From: Bacteroidales bacterium
GTDB lineage: Bacteria; Bacteroidota; Bacteroidia; Bacteroidales; P3
Length of the DNA stretch: 40,259 nucleotides
Assembly: GCA_017428115.1 (NCBI GenBank)
Contig: JAFRRK010000019.1
Coordinates: 1 to 40,259 of the forward strand
Direction: 5' to 3'
The position numbers and the translations under genes were made by a program. Below, in pieces: positions 16,981 through 25,529 of this stretch (its first letter is position 1; every line of letters starts with the position of its first letter). The notes beneath the pieces were generated by a model. That model did no database searches. It was not told the DNA's origin and saw only the letters and a program-made list of their open reading frames with translations.

Positions 16981-18126
16981 ATGAGAAAGAAACTCTTCTT
17001 ATCCGTCATTGCCTTATTGGTAATGGGTGTGGCACTGGGTCAGGAGGCTCCTGGCTATGTCGTCCCTAACTACGAGCAGATTAAGAAAGACTGCCTCAAC
17101 AAGCATAGCGACCGTTATTACCCCACCCTCGTCAAACGTTTTGCCGAGGCCGACACCTCCTTGCAGCTTGAAGACCTGCAGACCCTCTACTATGGGCAGG
17201 CTTTCCAACAAGGTTTTTCCCCTTATGCGCATTATCACGAGCAGTTCGGGACTATACGTGCCATCATCAACAGCGACGATGAGCCCACGCCGGGCGAACT
17301 CGATACTATAGTCAGCCTGGCCAATGCCGTGATCGCACAAAACCCTGCCGAGCCGATGGCCTATTACTATAAGTTTATCGGGGAGAACATCGCTAGTCAG
17401 TATTTTGATGGCGATTCGGGGGCAGCACAGCGCACGCAGTTGCAGTTCCAAATGCTCTTCTACACCATTGCCAGCACTGGCAACGGCCTCACTCCCCAGC
17501 TGGCCATGCATGTGGTCAATACTTCGCATGAGTACATGATGATGAACATGTATGGCTTTCGCATGAAAAGCCAGGCCCTGATGAATATCGACGGCCACAG
17601 TTACGACATGTTCGTTATCGACACCAATGAGTATGGCGTAGACACGCTGTATTTCAACATTGACCGTATTGTCGGAGCATGGAGCAGTCTTTTCCCCGAT
17701 AAGGAGGAACCAAGCCCTGTCACTTCCGTCGACCTTGAGCTAGGTGTCAAGTTTGTGCTTCAACTCGAAAAGCCCAAACGCAAAAACAGTAATTTTATTC
17801 TCGTGTCGAAACAGAGGATAGCCGACACCCTTATCGCCAATCGCGACAGCTTATTCCGCGAACCGGTACCCGAGAACCAGATAGTGGGTTACTTCTGCCC
17901 GATGCGTTTGCATGAGGATAGCGACCATGTGTTCAATTGCCTGGTGTTCATCAGCAACAGTGGTAAGGATTGGCTCTATTATGATGCTTTCATTGCCTAC
18001 GGCGACCATGTAATGGAATTCCGTCCCACATCCAACAGTGGCATACCCCGCAACGCAATGATGAACGAGATGTGGCCGACTGACGTGCAAGGCCTCCGCA
18101 TCAGCAATATTCGCACCAAGAAGTAA
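16981..18126 (+). CDS. exported DUF4919-like protein
   Basis: This 381-residue protein has a Sec signal ending about ...GVALGQ. It carries the DUF4919-style segment YEQIKKDCLNKHSDRYYPTLVKRF and a YYGQAFQQGFSPY stretch at about 60-85. The remainder is a mixed alpha/beta domain without catalytic motifs I can name. No function is known for the family. It is the last gene of the long plus-strand run and is followed by a hairpin at 18145. Confidence 0.75.
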   Translation: MRKKLFLSVIALLVMGVALGQEAPGYVVPNYEQIKKDCLNKHSDRYYPTLVKRFAEADTSLQLEDLQTLYYGQAFQQGFSPYAHYHEQFGTIRAIINSDDEPTPGELDTIVSLANAVIAQNPAEPMAYYYKFIGENIASQYFDGDSGAAQRTQLQFQMLFYTIASTGNGLTPQLAMHVVNTSHEYMMMNMYGFRMKSQALMNIDGHSYDMFVIDTNEYGVDTLYFNIDRIVGAWSSLFPDKEEPSPVTSVDLELGVKFVLQLEKPKRKNSNFILVSKQRIADTLIANRDSLFREPVPENQIVGYFCPMRLHEDSDHVFNCLVFISNSGKDWLYYDAFIAYGDHVMEFRPTSNSGIPRNAMMNEMWPTDVQGLRISNIRTKK

Positions 18127-18144
18127 ACCTATTGATTAGCATTA

Positions 18145-18178
18145 ATAGGGCTGCCATTCTTCTAAATGACAGCCCTAT
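18145..18178. terminator. hairpin terminator between converging genes
   Basis: ATAGGGCTGCCATT pairs with AATGACAGCCCTAT (one G-U-type mismatch) around a short loop. There is no long T tract on the plus strand. It lies between the plus-strand DUF4919 gene and the end of glmM on the minus strand, so it may serve both. Confidence 0.65.
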
Positions 18179-18391
18179 GTTATTAGTGTATTCTTCTAGC
18201 TCTGTAAGATTACATCCTAGTCGTAATAGTTGCGCTCATTGTCTCTTTAACTGGGTTACTGAGGATTATCAAGGTGTTCTCCTTAGCCAAGGAATCTTTT
18301 TTAACCCAAATCGGTCATTAGGGTTTATGGCAGATTAGCATTTCCAGCAACAAGAAAGCAACCCTTATAGGAAAGAGATTATTTGTCGTGC

Positions 18392-19777
18392 CTATAACAT
18401 CTTCTTCACCTCTTGGGCCAACTCGTTGGCGCGGGCTTCGGTGTGCGCTTCGCTGTAGATGCGGACAATGGGCTCGGTGTTGCTCTTGCGCAGGTGCACC
18501 CATCCGTCTTCAAAGTCTATCTTCACACCGTCGATGGTGCTCACTTGGCAGTCAGCCTTCTCGTTATAGAGGGCAGCCACCTTCTTGAGCAGTGCGTCTA
18601 CGTCCATGTCGGGGGTGAGGTCTTTGCGATTCTTCGAGATGATATAGTCGGGATAGGTCTTGCGCAGCTCGCTTACCTTCATGCCTTTCTTAGCAAGCAA
18701 AGTCAGAAACAGAGCCACACCCACCAGTGCGTCGCGTCCATAGTGCAATTCGGGATAGATAACGCCGCCGTTGCCCTCGCCGCCGATGATGGCACCTGTC
18801 TGGCGCATCAGGGTGGTGACGTTCACCTCGCCCACAGCGGAGGCATTGTATTGACAGTCCTCATATTTGTGGGTCACGTCGCGCAGGGCACGCGATGATG
18901 ACATGTTCGACACCGTGTTGCCCGGCGTGTGGCTCAACACATAGTCGGCCACGCTCACCAAGGTATACTCTTCACCAAACATCTCGCCAGTCTCACACAC
19001 CAGTGCCAGGCGGTCCACGTCGGGGTCAACCACTATGCCCAGGTCGCAATGCTCGTGGCGCACGGTGTCAGCTATTTGGGTGAGATTTTCGGGTATTGGC
19101 TCTGGATTGTGGGCAAAGTGGCCCGTGGGCTCACAGTTCAGTTCAACTACGTCGTTCACCCCTAAGGCGCGCAGCAGGCGGGGTATGGCTATGCCGCCAG
19201 TTGAGTTGACGGCGTCGACACATACTCGGAAGCCGGCCTTGGCTATCGCCTCGCGGTCCACTAGTGGCAGAGCAAGCACACGCTCAATGTGGTGGTCGAT
19301 GGTGTTGGAATCCTCAGTAACCTGCCCCAGTTCGTCTACCTGGGCATACTGGTAGCTGTCGTTCTCTGCTAAGCGTATTACTTCGTTGCCCTCTTCGGCA
19401 TTGATGAATTCGCCGCGGCTGTTGAGAAGCTTCAGGGCGTTCCAATGCTTGGGGTTGTGCGAGGCGGTGATGATGATGCCGCCGTCGGCATGGTGGTCTA
19501 TCACAGCCATCTCGGTGGTGGGTGTGGTGGAGAGGCCGGTCTCAATCACATCGATGCCCATGCCCTGCAGTGTGCCTACCACCAGACGGTCGACCATAGC
19601 ACCACTCAGACGTGCATCGCGCCCCACTACGAGGGTAAGACGCCGACCATCGGCTCTGCTCTGTAGAAAGGTGGCGAAGGCCGATGTAAACTTCACCACA
19701 TCGATAGGGCTGAGGCCGTCGCCGGGCTTGCCGCCGATGGTGCCTCTAATGCCGGAAATGGATTTGATTAATGACAT
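18392..19777 (-). CDS. glmM: phosphoglucosamine mutase
   Basis: This 461-residue alpha-D-phosphohexomutase converts glucosamine-6-phosphate to glucosamine-1-phosphate for peptidoglycan and LPS precursors. The phosphoserine site is Ser106 in TASHNPKHWNALK. The metal loop reads DPDVDRL, the sugar-binding loop GEGNGGVIYPE, and the C-terminal phosphate-binding loop RKSNTEPIVRIY. The length and the GGIIITASHN context match the Bacteroidetes GlmM/ManB-like group. A phosphomannomutase or phosphoglucomutase activity cannot be excluded. Its start is 91 bases from the GH3 gene stop, on the same strand. Confidence 0.88.
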   Translation of the reverse strand: MSLIKSISGIRGTIGGKPGDGLSPIDVVKFTSAFATFLQSRADGRRLTLVVGRDARLSGAMVDRLVVGTLQGMGIDVIETGLSTTPTTEMAVIDHHADGGIIITASHNPKHWNALKLLNSRGEFINAEEGNEVIRLAENDSYQYAQVDELGQVTEDSNTIDHHIERVLALPLVDREAIAKAGFRVCVDAVNSTGGIAIPRLLRALGVNDVVELNCEPTGHFAHNPEPIPENLTQIADTVRHEHCDLGIVVDPDVDRLALVCETGEMFGEEYTLVSVADYVLSHTPGNTVSNMSSSRALRDVTHKYEDCQYNASAVGEVNVTTLMRQTGAIIGGEGNGGVIYPELHYGRDALVGVALFLTLLAKKGMKVSELRKTYPDYIISKNRKDLTPDMDVDALLKKVAALYNEKADCQVSTIDGVKIDFEDGWVHLRKSNTEPIVRIYSEAHTEARANELAQEVKKML

Positions 19778-19868
19778 ATATTGTTGAGTATTTATGATTA
19801 ATAACTATGAACTAAGAAGCATTAATGAAATAAGGATTATGGACCTAGTGGTTTTTAGTGGCTCCGAC

Positions 19869-21434
19869 CTAATTCTTAGTTCTTTCTTCTTTACTAGCGA
19901 TATATTCTTTCCAGGCCTTGTAGCGATCGCCCTTCAGCACGCGGGGAAACTTGCTGGCGCCGCCGGCCTTGCCCAACCGCTCACGCATAAAGTCGTAGAA
20001 AAGCTGTGTGGGCAGCACGTCGATGTAGAGCTGGCGTATGGCTTCTTGGCGCTCGGTGCGGTAGTCGTCGTTCAGCTCGCAGAGGTGTTGGTCGATACGT
20101 TTCAGTGCTTCCTGGGCATCAATAGGTTGGTCGATGCCCAGATACCAGTGGTGGGCAAACATGGTGTCGTGGCGTATGCCGGCCACCGTAAACTCGCAGA
20201 TGTCAATCCCCAATTCTTCGGCGGTCATATCCACTGCACGGTTCATGTTGTCTTGCGAGAGGTGCTCGCCTGCCAGGCTGAGGAACTGCTTGGTGCGTCC
20301 GGTAACGGCCATGTCGCAATGCTTCACGTCCGAGAAACACACCGTGTCGCCTATGAGGTATCGCCATGCGCCGGCACAAGTGGACAGCAGTATGGCGTAG
20401 TTGCGCCCCGCCTCCACCTCCGACAAGGTCAGCGTCTGACAGTCGGGGCGCAGGTTGCCCTCGTCGTCGAAATTTTTCTCGTCAAAGGGCACAAACTCAA
20501 AATACACCCCATTATCCACAAGCAGCTGCATCTGCCTGCGCTTCAAGTCTACCTGATAGGCTATATACCCCTCCGAAGCCAGGTAGCTCTCCACATAAAG
20601 AACCTCTTTGCCAAACAGTCGCTCGAAACTCTTCTCATATGGCGCGAAGGCCACCCCGCTGTGTACGTACACCATCAGGTTGGGCCACATCTCGTGGATG
20701 TTGTTCAGCTTGTATTCTTTCACTATGCGCTCCAGCAGTATCTGCACCCATGCCGGCACCCCTACCAGCACTCCGATGTCCCACGTGGGTGCTGCCTTCA
20801 CCATCAGGTCCAGCTTCTCGTTCCAGTCCTTCAACTGCGAAATCTCCTGCCCTGGCTTGTAGAAGAACTCAAACCACTTGGGTATCCTGCCGGCCGAAAT
20901 GCCCGAGAGGTCGCCGGCGTAGTATTTCCCTTCAGGGAAGTACTGCAGGTCGGTGCTGCCCGCAATGCACAGCACCCCCGAGTCGTAGAACCTTGCGGGG
21001 AAGTCGTATTGCGACGTGGAGAAAAACTGCCTCGTGCCGGCGCGTGTGATGCTGTTGAGCATCGCCCGCGTGATGGGTACAAACTTGCTCGATGCCTCCG
21101 AGGTGCCCGAGCTCAACGCAAACAGCCTTATCTTACCGGGCCATGCCACATTGCGCTCGCCCTTCAAGTTGCGGTACCACCATTCGCGGTGCATCTTGTT
21201 GTAGTCGAACACCGGCACCCGCTTGCGAAAGGCGTCTGTAATGTTGCGCTCGCGCAATATCTCGCTAAAACCGTACTGTTGGCCAAATTCTGTAAACTGA
21301 GCCCTCCTCAGCAGCTTGCGCAATTCGCGCCGCTGTGCGCGTATGGGGTTGGTAAACTTCTGTTTAGCCTCGGTGGGAATGTTGCTAATCTCCGCTACCG
21401 ATTTAACCATGGCTCCAACAATAGGTATCTGCAT
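19869..21434 (-). CDS. GH3 family acyl-adenylase-like protein
   Basis: This 521-residue protein has the GH3/auxin-responsive-promoter family layout. An ATP-binding P-loop-like motif LSSGTSEASSKFVPIT lies at about 104-119, followed by the YYAGDLSGISAGRIP region and a C-terminal lid domain with FSRVLKG-type sequence (KFPRVLKGDRYKAW). Plant members conjugate amino acids to hormone carboxylates; bacterial members are common in Bacteroidetes but their substrates are unknown. A minus-strand -7 element TAACTTTG (21638-21645) lies about 200 bases upstream. glmM follows on the same strand after 91 bases. Confidence 0.87.
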   Translation of the reverse strand: MQIPIVGAMVKSVAEISNIPTEAKQKFTNPIRAQRRELRKLLRRAQFTEFGQQYGFSEILRERNITDAFRKRVPVFDYNKMHREWWYRNLKGERNVAWPGKIRLFALSSGTSEASSKFVPITRAMLNSITRAGTRQFFSTSQYDFPARFYDSGVLCIAGSTDLQYFPEGKYYAGDLSGISAGRIPKWFEFFYKPGQEISQLKDWNEKLDLMVKAAPTWDIGVLVGVPAWVQILLERIVKEYKLNNIHEMWPNLMVYVHSGVAFAPYEKSFERLFGKEVLYVESYLASEGYIAYQVDLKRRQMQLLVDNGVYFEFVPFDEKNFDDEGNLRPDCQTLTLSEVEAGRNYAILLSTCAGAWRYLIGDTVCFSDVKHCDMAVTGRTKQFLSLAGEHLSQDNMNRAVDMTAEELGIDICEFTVAGIRHDTMFAHHWYLGIDQPIDAQEALKRIDQHLCELNDDYRTERQEAIRQLYIDVLPTQLFYDFMRERLGKAGGASKFPRVLKGDRYKAWKEYIASKEERTKN

Positions 21435-21637
21435 ATCGATTAGAATGAATCAGTTCTTAAGTGTGTTGATTACTGTTAGTTTATTAGTTTTTTTTAGGGT
21501 AAGGTAACAGGGGGAGTAGATGAGGGGGTAGAGTAGGGTGGACGTTCCACTTTTGTAGTATTAAAAGGTTCTCAAATGGCAATTAAGTTTCAATATATCA
21601 ATCTCCCGCATAGCTTGTGGCACAGCGAAATCATTTG

Positions 21638-21645
21638 CAAAGTTA
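21638..21645 (-). promoter_or_regulatory. -7 promoter element for the GH3 gene
   Basis: CAAAGTTA on the plus strand reads TAACTTTG on the minus strand, a full match to TAnnTTTG. I found no clear -33 TTG at the expected distance. The implied 5' leader is about 195 bases. Confidence 0.5.
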
Positions 21646-21791
21646 CATAAAAAAACTCGAATTGCACGCCCCCAATTAAAAAAACCTTTTTCTCACGGGG
21701 CGCATCCATTGTCTCCACCTCACGGCATTCCTCAGCTCAAGTGTGCACCACCTACAGCCGCCTAGCCGCTATGGCAGTTCCGCCCTGCCTA

Positions 21792-21892
21792 CGCTATTTA
21801 TACTATATTTATTCTATATATATACTTTAATTATACTTTTATACATAGTATAACTGAAGTATAACTAAAGTATATATATAGTATAAATAGCG
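21792..21892. repeat. about 100-base AT-rich inverted repeat
   Basis: CGCTATTTATACTATA at the left end is the exact complement of TATAGTATAAATAGCG at the right end. The arms continue inward with TATATATACTTTA and TTATACTT against their complements, with a small insertion in the left arm. The loop contains its own palindrome TTATACATAGTATAA. It can form a stem of about 40 base pairs. It lies downstream of the flavin reductase gene and upstream of the GH3 gene. Confidence 0.85.
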
Positions 21893-21969
21893 AAGTGGCA
21901 ACGAAACTATTGCGCTTTTTTAGTGATTTCTAGTGGCTTGTGTGTCTCCGATGGTGTGGGTCTGCGGCT

Positions 21970-22536
21970 TTATTTCTTCAGTTGCAGGCCGTCTTTGAAG
22001 GCTTCGCCAACCCGTTTGGCCACCAGGTAGTAGCCATGGGTGTAGGGGTCGAAGGTGATGGCTTGGAGGGCGTCGATGTCCACCTTGCCGTCTTTCATCT
22101 TGTCGGTCTCGACTGAGGTCTGCAGCACGCGTCCTATAACGCCTATGCCGGTGTCGTCGCTCTGATATTCGATAAATTCGCATTCGAGGGCGATGGGCAG
22201 TTCGTTGATGATGGGGGCGTCGACGAGGGTCGAACGGGTGGCGGTGAGGCCGCTGTTGGCAAACTTGTTCTTCTCGGTCTTGCCTGATACGACGCCGAAG
22301 TAGTCGGCCTCTACCACGTGTGCGGCGTCGGCAATGTGGACCACAAAGCCCTTGCTGCGTTTGATATTCTCCACTGTGCGGTGGGTTTCGGTGAGGTTGA
22401 GTGCAACGCGCTCACGGTCGAGCATGGTGCCCCAGGCGGCGTTCATCACGTCGATGGTGCCGTCCTCGTTGTATGTGGCTACCAGTAGTACAGGCATCGG
22501 GAAGATGGCCTCAGAGGTTTTGATGGGTTGTTTCAT
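21970..22536 (-). CDS. flavin reductase family protein (FMN-binding split barrel)
   Basis: This 188-residue protein starts PIKTSEAIFPMPVLLVATYNEDG and has the flavin-reductase-like split-barrel pattern NAAWGTMLDRERVALNLTETHRTVENI, followed by the GKTEKNKFANSGL segment. Members bind FMN and use NAD(P)H or act as FMN-dependent oxidoreductases. It is cytoplasmic, with no signal. It is the last gene of the minus-strand redox cluster, 121 bases after the radical SAM gene, and ends 78 bases before the AT palindrome. Confidence 0.88.
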   Translation of the reverse strand: MKQPIKTSEAIFPMPVLLVATYNEDGTIDVMNAAWGTMLDRERVALNLTETHRTVENIKRSKGFVVHIADAAHVVEADYFGVVSGKTEKNKFANSGLTATRSTLVDAPIINELPIALECEFIEYQSDDTGIGVIGRVLQTSVETDKMKDGKVDIDALQAITFDPYTHGYYLVAKRVGEAFKDGLQLKK

Positions 22537-22657
22537 TATTATGGGTTTTTATTAGTTTTGTTTAGCTAACGTTGTTTGTGTGTTTTTTATTGTGCTAGTG
22601 GTTGTGATTTCTTTGACGGTGGTGGAGGTGGGTGGTTGGGTGAGGTTTGCGGAGGTG

Positions 22658-23548
22658 TCAGCAGCATATTCTAGAGTCGCGGAGGCTCTGGTGGGTGATT
22701 TGTTCGTGGTAGAAGTAGTTGACCACCACGGGCGGTTGGCCGTGAGGTGAGCGGATGCTGTCGTCGTTGCGGACATATTGCAGGCCTTGTTGGGCACAGA
22801 AGTGGCGCAGGTCGGCATCGAGTTCGCTCCAGTAGGTGCGGTCTTTGCGGCCGTAGATGTCGCGGTAGAGGTTGTCGAGTGTGGGGTGGTGCTGGTGCAC
22901 CCAGTCGAGGATGCGGCCGCGGTAGTCGCCCCGCAGGTTGAGGTTCTCGAGCCACACTAGGTTGCAGATGCCTTTTGCCCGCTGGATGATGGCTTCTACA
23001 TCGGTGATGCCGGGGAAGATGGGGGAGATGAAGCAGGTGGTCTGCACGCCGGCCTCGTAGAACTGGCGCATGGCCTCCAGACGCCGTTCGATGCTCACGC
23101 CACGGTCCATGGCACTGCGGAACTCTTCGTCGAGGGTGTTGATGCTCCACGATACGCGGGCATTGGGGAAGGTTTTTATGAGGTCGAGGTCGCGCAGCAC
23201 TAGGTCGCTCTTGGTGGCAATGCTGATGCTGATGCCGCTGCCTTGCAACTGCTCCAGTAGGGTGCGTGTGCGGCGGTATTTTGCCTCGCAGGGCTGGTAG
23301 CAGTCGGTCACTGAGCCGAGGAAGGCCTCTTTGCCTGCATATTTCTGGGGATTCTTGATGTCGGGCCAATGCTTCACGTCTACGAATGAGCCCCATGGCT
23401 CGGGGTGGTTGGTGAAGCGTTTCATGAACGAGGCGTAGCAGTATTGGCAGGCGTGGGCGCAACCAACATAGGTGTTCACCGAGAAGTCGGCCACCGGCAG
23501 GTTGCTCTTGGTCATCACGCTCTTGGTGTCAATCTCTTTGATGGTCAT
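22658..23548 (-). CDS. SPL-like radical SAM protein
   Basis: This 296-residue radical SAM enzyme has the cluster cysteines Cys30, Cys34 and Cys37 in GCAHACQYCYASF. It belongs to the spore-photoproduct-lyase-like group (Rv2578c type): VTDCYQPCEAKYRRTRTLLE and the ISIATKSDLVLRDLDLI segment are characteristic. Members of this group are often annotated as DNA-repair-like but most have no known substrate. It lies ten bases downstream of the flavodoxin gene, which could provide electrons (inference). Confidence 0.9.
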   Translation of the reverse strand: MTIKEIDTKSVMTKSNLPVADFSVNTYVGCAHACQYCYASFMKRFTNHPEPWGSFVDVKHWPDIKNPQKYAGKEAFLGSVTDCYQPCEAKYRRTRTLLEQLQGSGISISIATKSDLVLRDLDLIKTFPNARVSWSINTLDEEFRSAMDRGVSIERRLEAMRQFYEAGVQTTCFISPIFPGITDVEAIIQRAKGICNLVWLENLNLRGDYRGRILDWVHQHHPTLDNLYRDIYGRKDRTYWSELDADLRHFCAQQGLQYVRNDDSIRSPHGQPPVVVNYFYHEQITHQSLRDSRICC

Positions 23549-23558
23549 TGTGTGGGGT

Positions 23559-24212
23559 CTATTTTGAGTCTTCCACTAGGCGGAGCCCCAGCTGGTAGGC
23601 TTTTTCGAGGTCGGATTGAAACTGGGTTTGGTGCACCTGTGCCTTGTGGGCCGGGTCGAAGCGGTCGGCGTCGTAGCGGCTGTAGTCGTTGAATTGGAGG
23701 GTGTCGAAGGAGTATAGCACTTCGCTGGGGCCGAACATGCCGAGCTGCTGGGCAGAGGTGTCCATCAGGTAGGGATAGTTGATTTGGCGATAGACCTCTT
23801 CGTTAGGACAGTTCATGGTGATGATAGTGGCGGAGCGTTTGGGGTTGAGGATGACAGGCTTAGAGTAGTCGGAATAGTTGACTGCCGGGAATATGAGCCG
23901 TTCCATAAAGGCACGTAGCCCTGCCGTGGGGTAGCCGCAGTAGACGGGTGTGCCACAGACTAGGATGTCGGCCTCAACGGCACGTTGAAGAATGGGTTTC
24001 AGGTCGTCAGGGAAAGAGCAGACGCCTTTGTTGCCGCCACGTATTTTGCAGGCGAAACAGCTCATGCAGCCTTTGTAGTTGAGGCTGCGGTCGTAGAGGT
24101 TGACCATCTCGGTCTCGGCACCCGCCTTGCGGGCACCCTCCATGGCGCGCCCGAGAAGCTGAGCCGTGTTGCCCTTTGTGCGGGGGCTACCGTTGATAAA
24201 TAGAGCTTTCAT
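23559..24212 (-). CDS. flavodoxin-fold protein, iron-sulfur flavoprotein-like
   Basis: This 217-residue NADPH-dependent FMN reductase-like protein begins KALFINGSPRTKGNTAQLL, the FMN phosphate loop. A cysteine motif at Cys49, Cys52, Cys55 and Cys65 (CMSCFAC...C) resembles the compact 4Fe-4S motif of archaeal iron-sulfur flavoprotein (Isf), with nine residues before the last Cys. GTPVYCGYPTAGLRAFMERL is the second conserved block. It may reduce quinones, peroxide or oxygen, or serve the neighbouring radical SAM enzyme. No export signal is seen. Confidence 0.85.
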   Translation of the reverse strand: MKALFINGSPRTKGNTAQLLGRAMEGARKAGAETEMVNLYDRSLNYKGCMSCFACKIRGGNKGVCSFPDDLKPILQRAVEADILVCGTPVYCGYPTAGLRAFMERLIFPAVNYSDYSKPVILNPKRSATIITMNCPNEEVYRQINYPYLMDTSAQQLGMFGPSEVLYSFDTLQFNDYSRYDADRFDPAHKAQVHQTQFQSDLEKAYQLGLRLVEDSK

Positions 24213-24228
24213 GAGTATGTTATAAAAG

Positions 24229-25173
24229 TCATTGTTTTTTGTTTTGCATGAATAGCCAGTCGCGGACTGCGGCCAGCCGGTAGCCGTAGTCGAAAGAGGC
24301 CATGTGCTCCATTTCGCGGCCGTTATCGGGCAATACGCTGCCTGCCTCCCATTTGATGAAATTGGCGTTGCCGCCGCGGGCTATGAGCTCTGCGGCCAGC
24401 CGCTCTTGTTCCTCCTGGGGCAGTTTGGCACTCCACGAGGCGGAGTCGACATGTGCGTTGGCGTTCTTCAGCACTTGGGCCAGCCCCTGCATACCGCCGT
24501 AGGCCTTTTTGTCGCCACCTGACACGATGTAGAAGAAGTGCTTGTCGGCAAAATGGCGCATCTTGGAGGTGTCCCACTGGCTGCTAACAAAGAGCGAGGC
24601 GGCGAAGAGGTCGGGGTGGGCTATGTTGAAGTAGAACGACATCATGCCGCCCATCGACTGGCCGGTGGTGTAGAGGCGGTTGGTGTCGACGGCATATTGT
24701 TGGCATACGTGCTGCAGCAGGCGTATGGTCATCTCAACCTCGTCGGTGGTGCTCCAGTCGTCCTGCACAGCCCAGTCGGTGTATTGTGGCACCAGCACGA
24801 AGGAGGGGTGTAGACGTTGGTCGCGGTCGGAGGCGAACTCCAGTGCGCCGTAGCCTTGTGTGAGTGGGACGGTCACCTCTTTGCCCACAGTGCTGGCATC
24901 GGCCATGAAGAGCACCAGCGGCAGTGGCTCGCCACTACTGTAACCTTCAGGCACCAGAAGGTTGTATTCCATGGTCTTGCCCGTAAGGGCATCGTTGAAC
25001 GTGAACTGTTGGAACTTGCCCAAAGTTTCGTTTTTGAGGGATACAAAAGTGCTGTCGGCATCTTTGTCGATACCCATACCTCCCTGATGCGGGCCGTGAG
25101 GGTTTTGTTGCTTAGGGGTGCATGCCACGAGGCACAGGAGTGCCACAGACATAAGGGTGCGCATTTTTTTCAT
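24229..25173 (-). CDS. exported alpha/beta hydrolase (esterase-like lipoprotein)
   Basis: This 314-residue lipoprotein starts at 25173, because the Met there (MKKMRTLMSVALLCLVAC) begins a proper lipoprotein signal with Cys18. An in-frame start 84 bases upstream would bury it. The fold is that of peptidase/esterase families with a predicted PHB-depolymerase-like core: LPLVLFMADAST, the nucleophile Ser173 in TTGQSMGG, and a late FYIVSGGDKKAYGG segment. The substrate is unknown. It is 16 bases upstream of the flavodoxin gene and part of the same minus-strand unit. Confidence 0.82.
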   Translation of the reverse strand: MKKMRTLMSVALLCLVACTPKQQNPHGPHQGGMGIDKDADSTFVSLKNETLGKFQQFTFNDALTGKTMEYNLLVPEGYSSGEPLPLVLFMADASTVGKEVTVPLTQGYGALEFASDRDQRLHPSFVLVPQYTDWAVQDDWSTTDEVEMTIRLLQHVCQQYAVDTNRLYTTGQSMGGMMSFYFNIAHPDLFAASLFVSSQWDTSKMRHFADKHFFYIVSGGDKKAYGGMQGLAQVLKNANAHVDSASWSAKLPQEEQERLAAELIARGGNANFIKWEAGSVLPDNGREMEHMASFDYGYRLAAVRDWLFMQNKKQ

Positions 25174-25467
25174 TGTACTTTTTTTATTTGCAATACATAA
25201 TATGCTGGCTAAAGTTTGACAGGTGGTTGACTTCACACTCACACACCGCCACCTCACTGTTTCTCTTGTTGCACTTTGTTGAGTGGCAAGTGGTTATTTG
25301 TTTGTGTATCATTTGTTTTACGACAATTAGACGGAGAGCAGATGGGCAACAAACAGATATCGGATGGATGACGGACAAAGTGATTACGGAATATCATTTT
25401 TTTATCTTACTTGTCAAATCTTTAGTGGGTTGCAATCAGCTTTTGGTTTCATTTATGCATCATATTA

Positions 25468-25506
25468 ACGCCGCCCTGTCGTTATTATTGTGCGGCAGGG
25501 TGGCGT
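25468..25506. repeat. dispersed hairpin, copy 1
   Basis: ACGCCGCCCTG (25468-25478) faces CAGGGTGGCGT (25496-25506) with a 17-base loop. Exactly the same two arms occur at 32390-32427 with a different loop. It lies just beyond the 3' end of the hydrolase gene at 25530 and may terminate it. Confidence 0.8.
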
Positions 25507-25529
25507 AGGGGATGAATAGGCGAGGTATG

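Larger units (their letters stand above)
21435..21969. other. 535-base gap with promoter and AT palindrome
   Basis: No gene is evident. The gap holds a minus-strand promoter for the GH3 gene near 21640 and the long AT-rich inverted repeat at 21792-21892. Sequence from about 21690 to 21790 is GC-moderate without a supported frame. Confidence 0.6.

Noticed and set aside
19794-21443. 549-codon open frame on the plus strand opposite the GH3 gene
   Set aside because: Its translation is His/Val-rich shadow sequence. The minus-strand frame has clear GH3 motifs.
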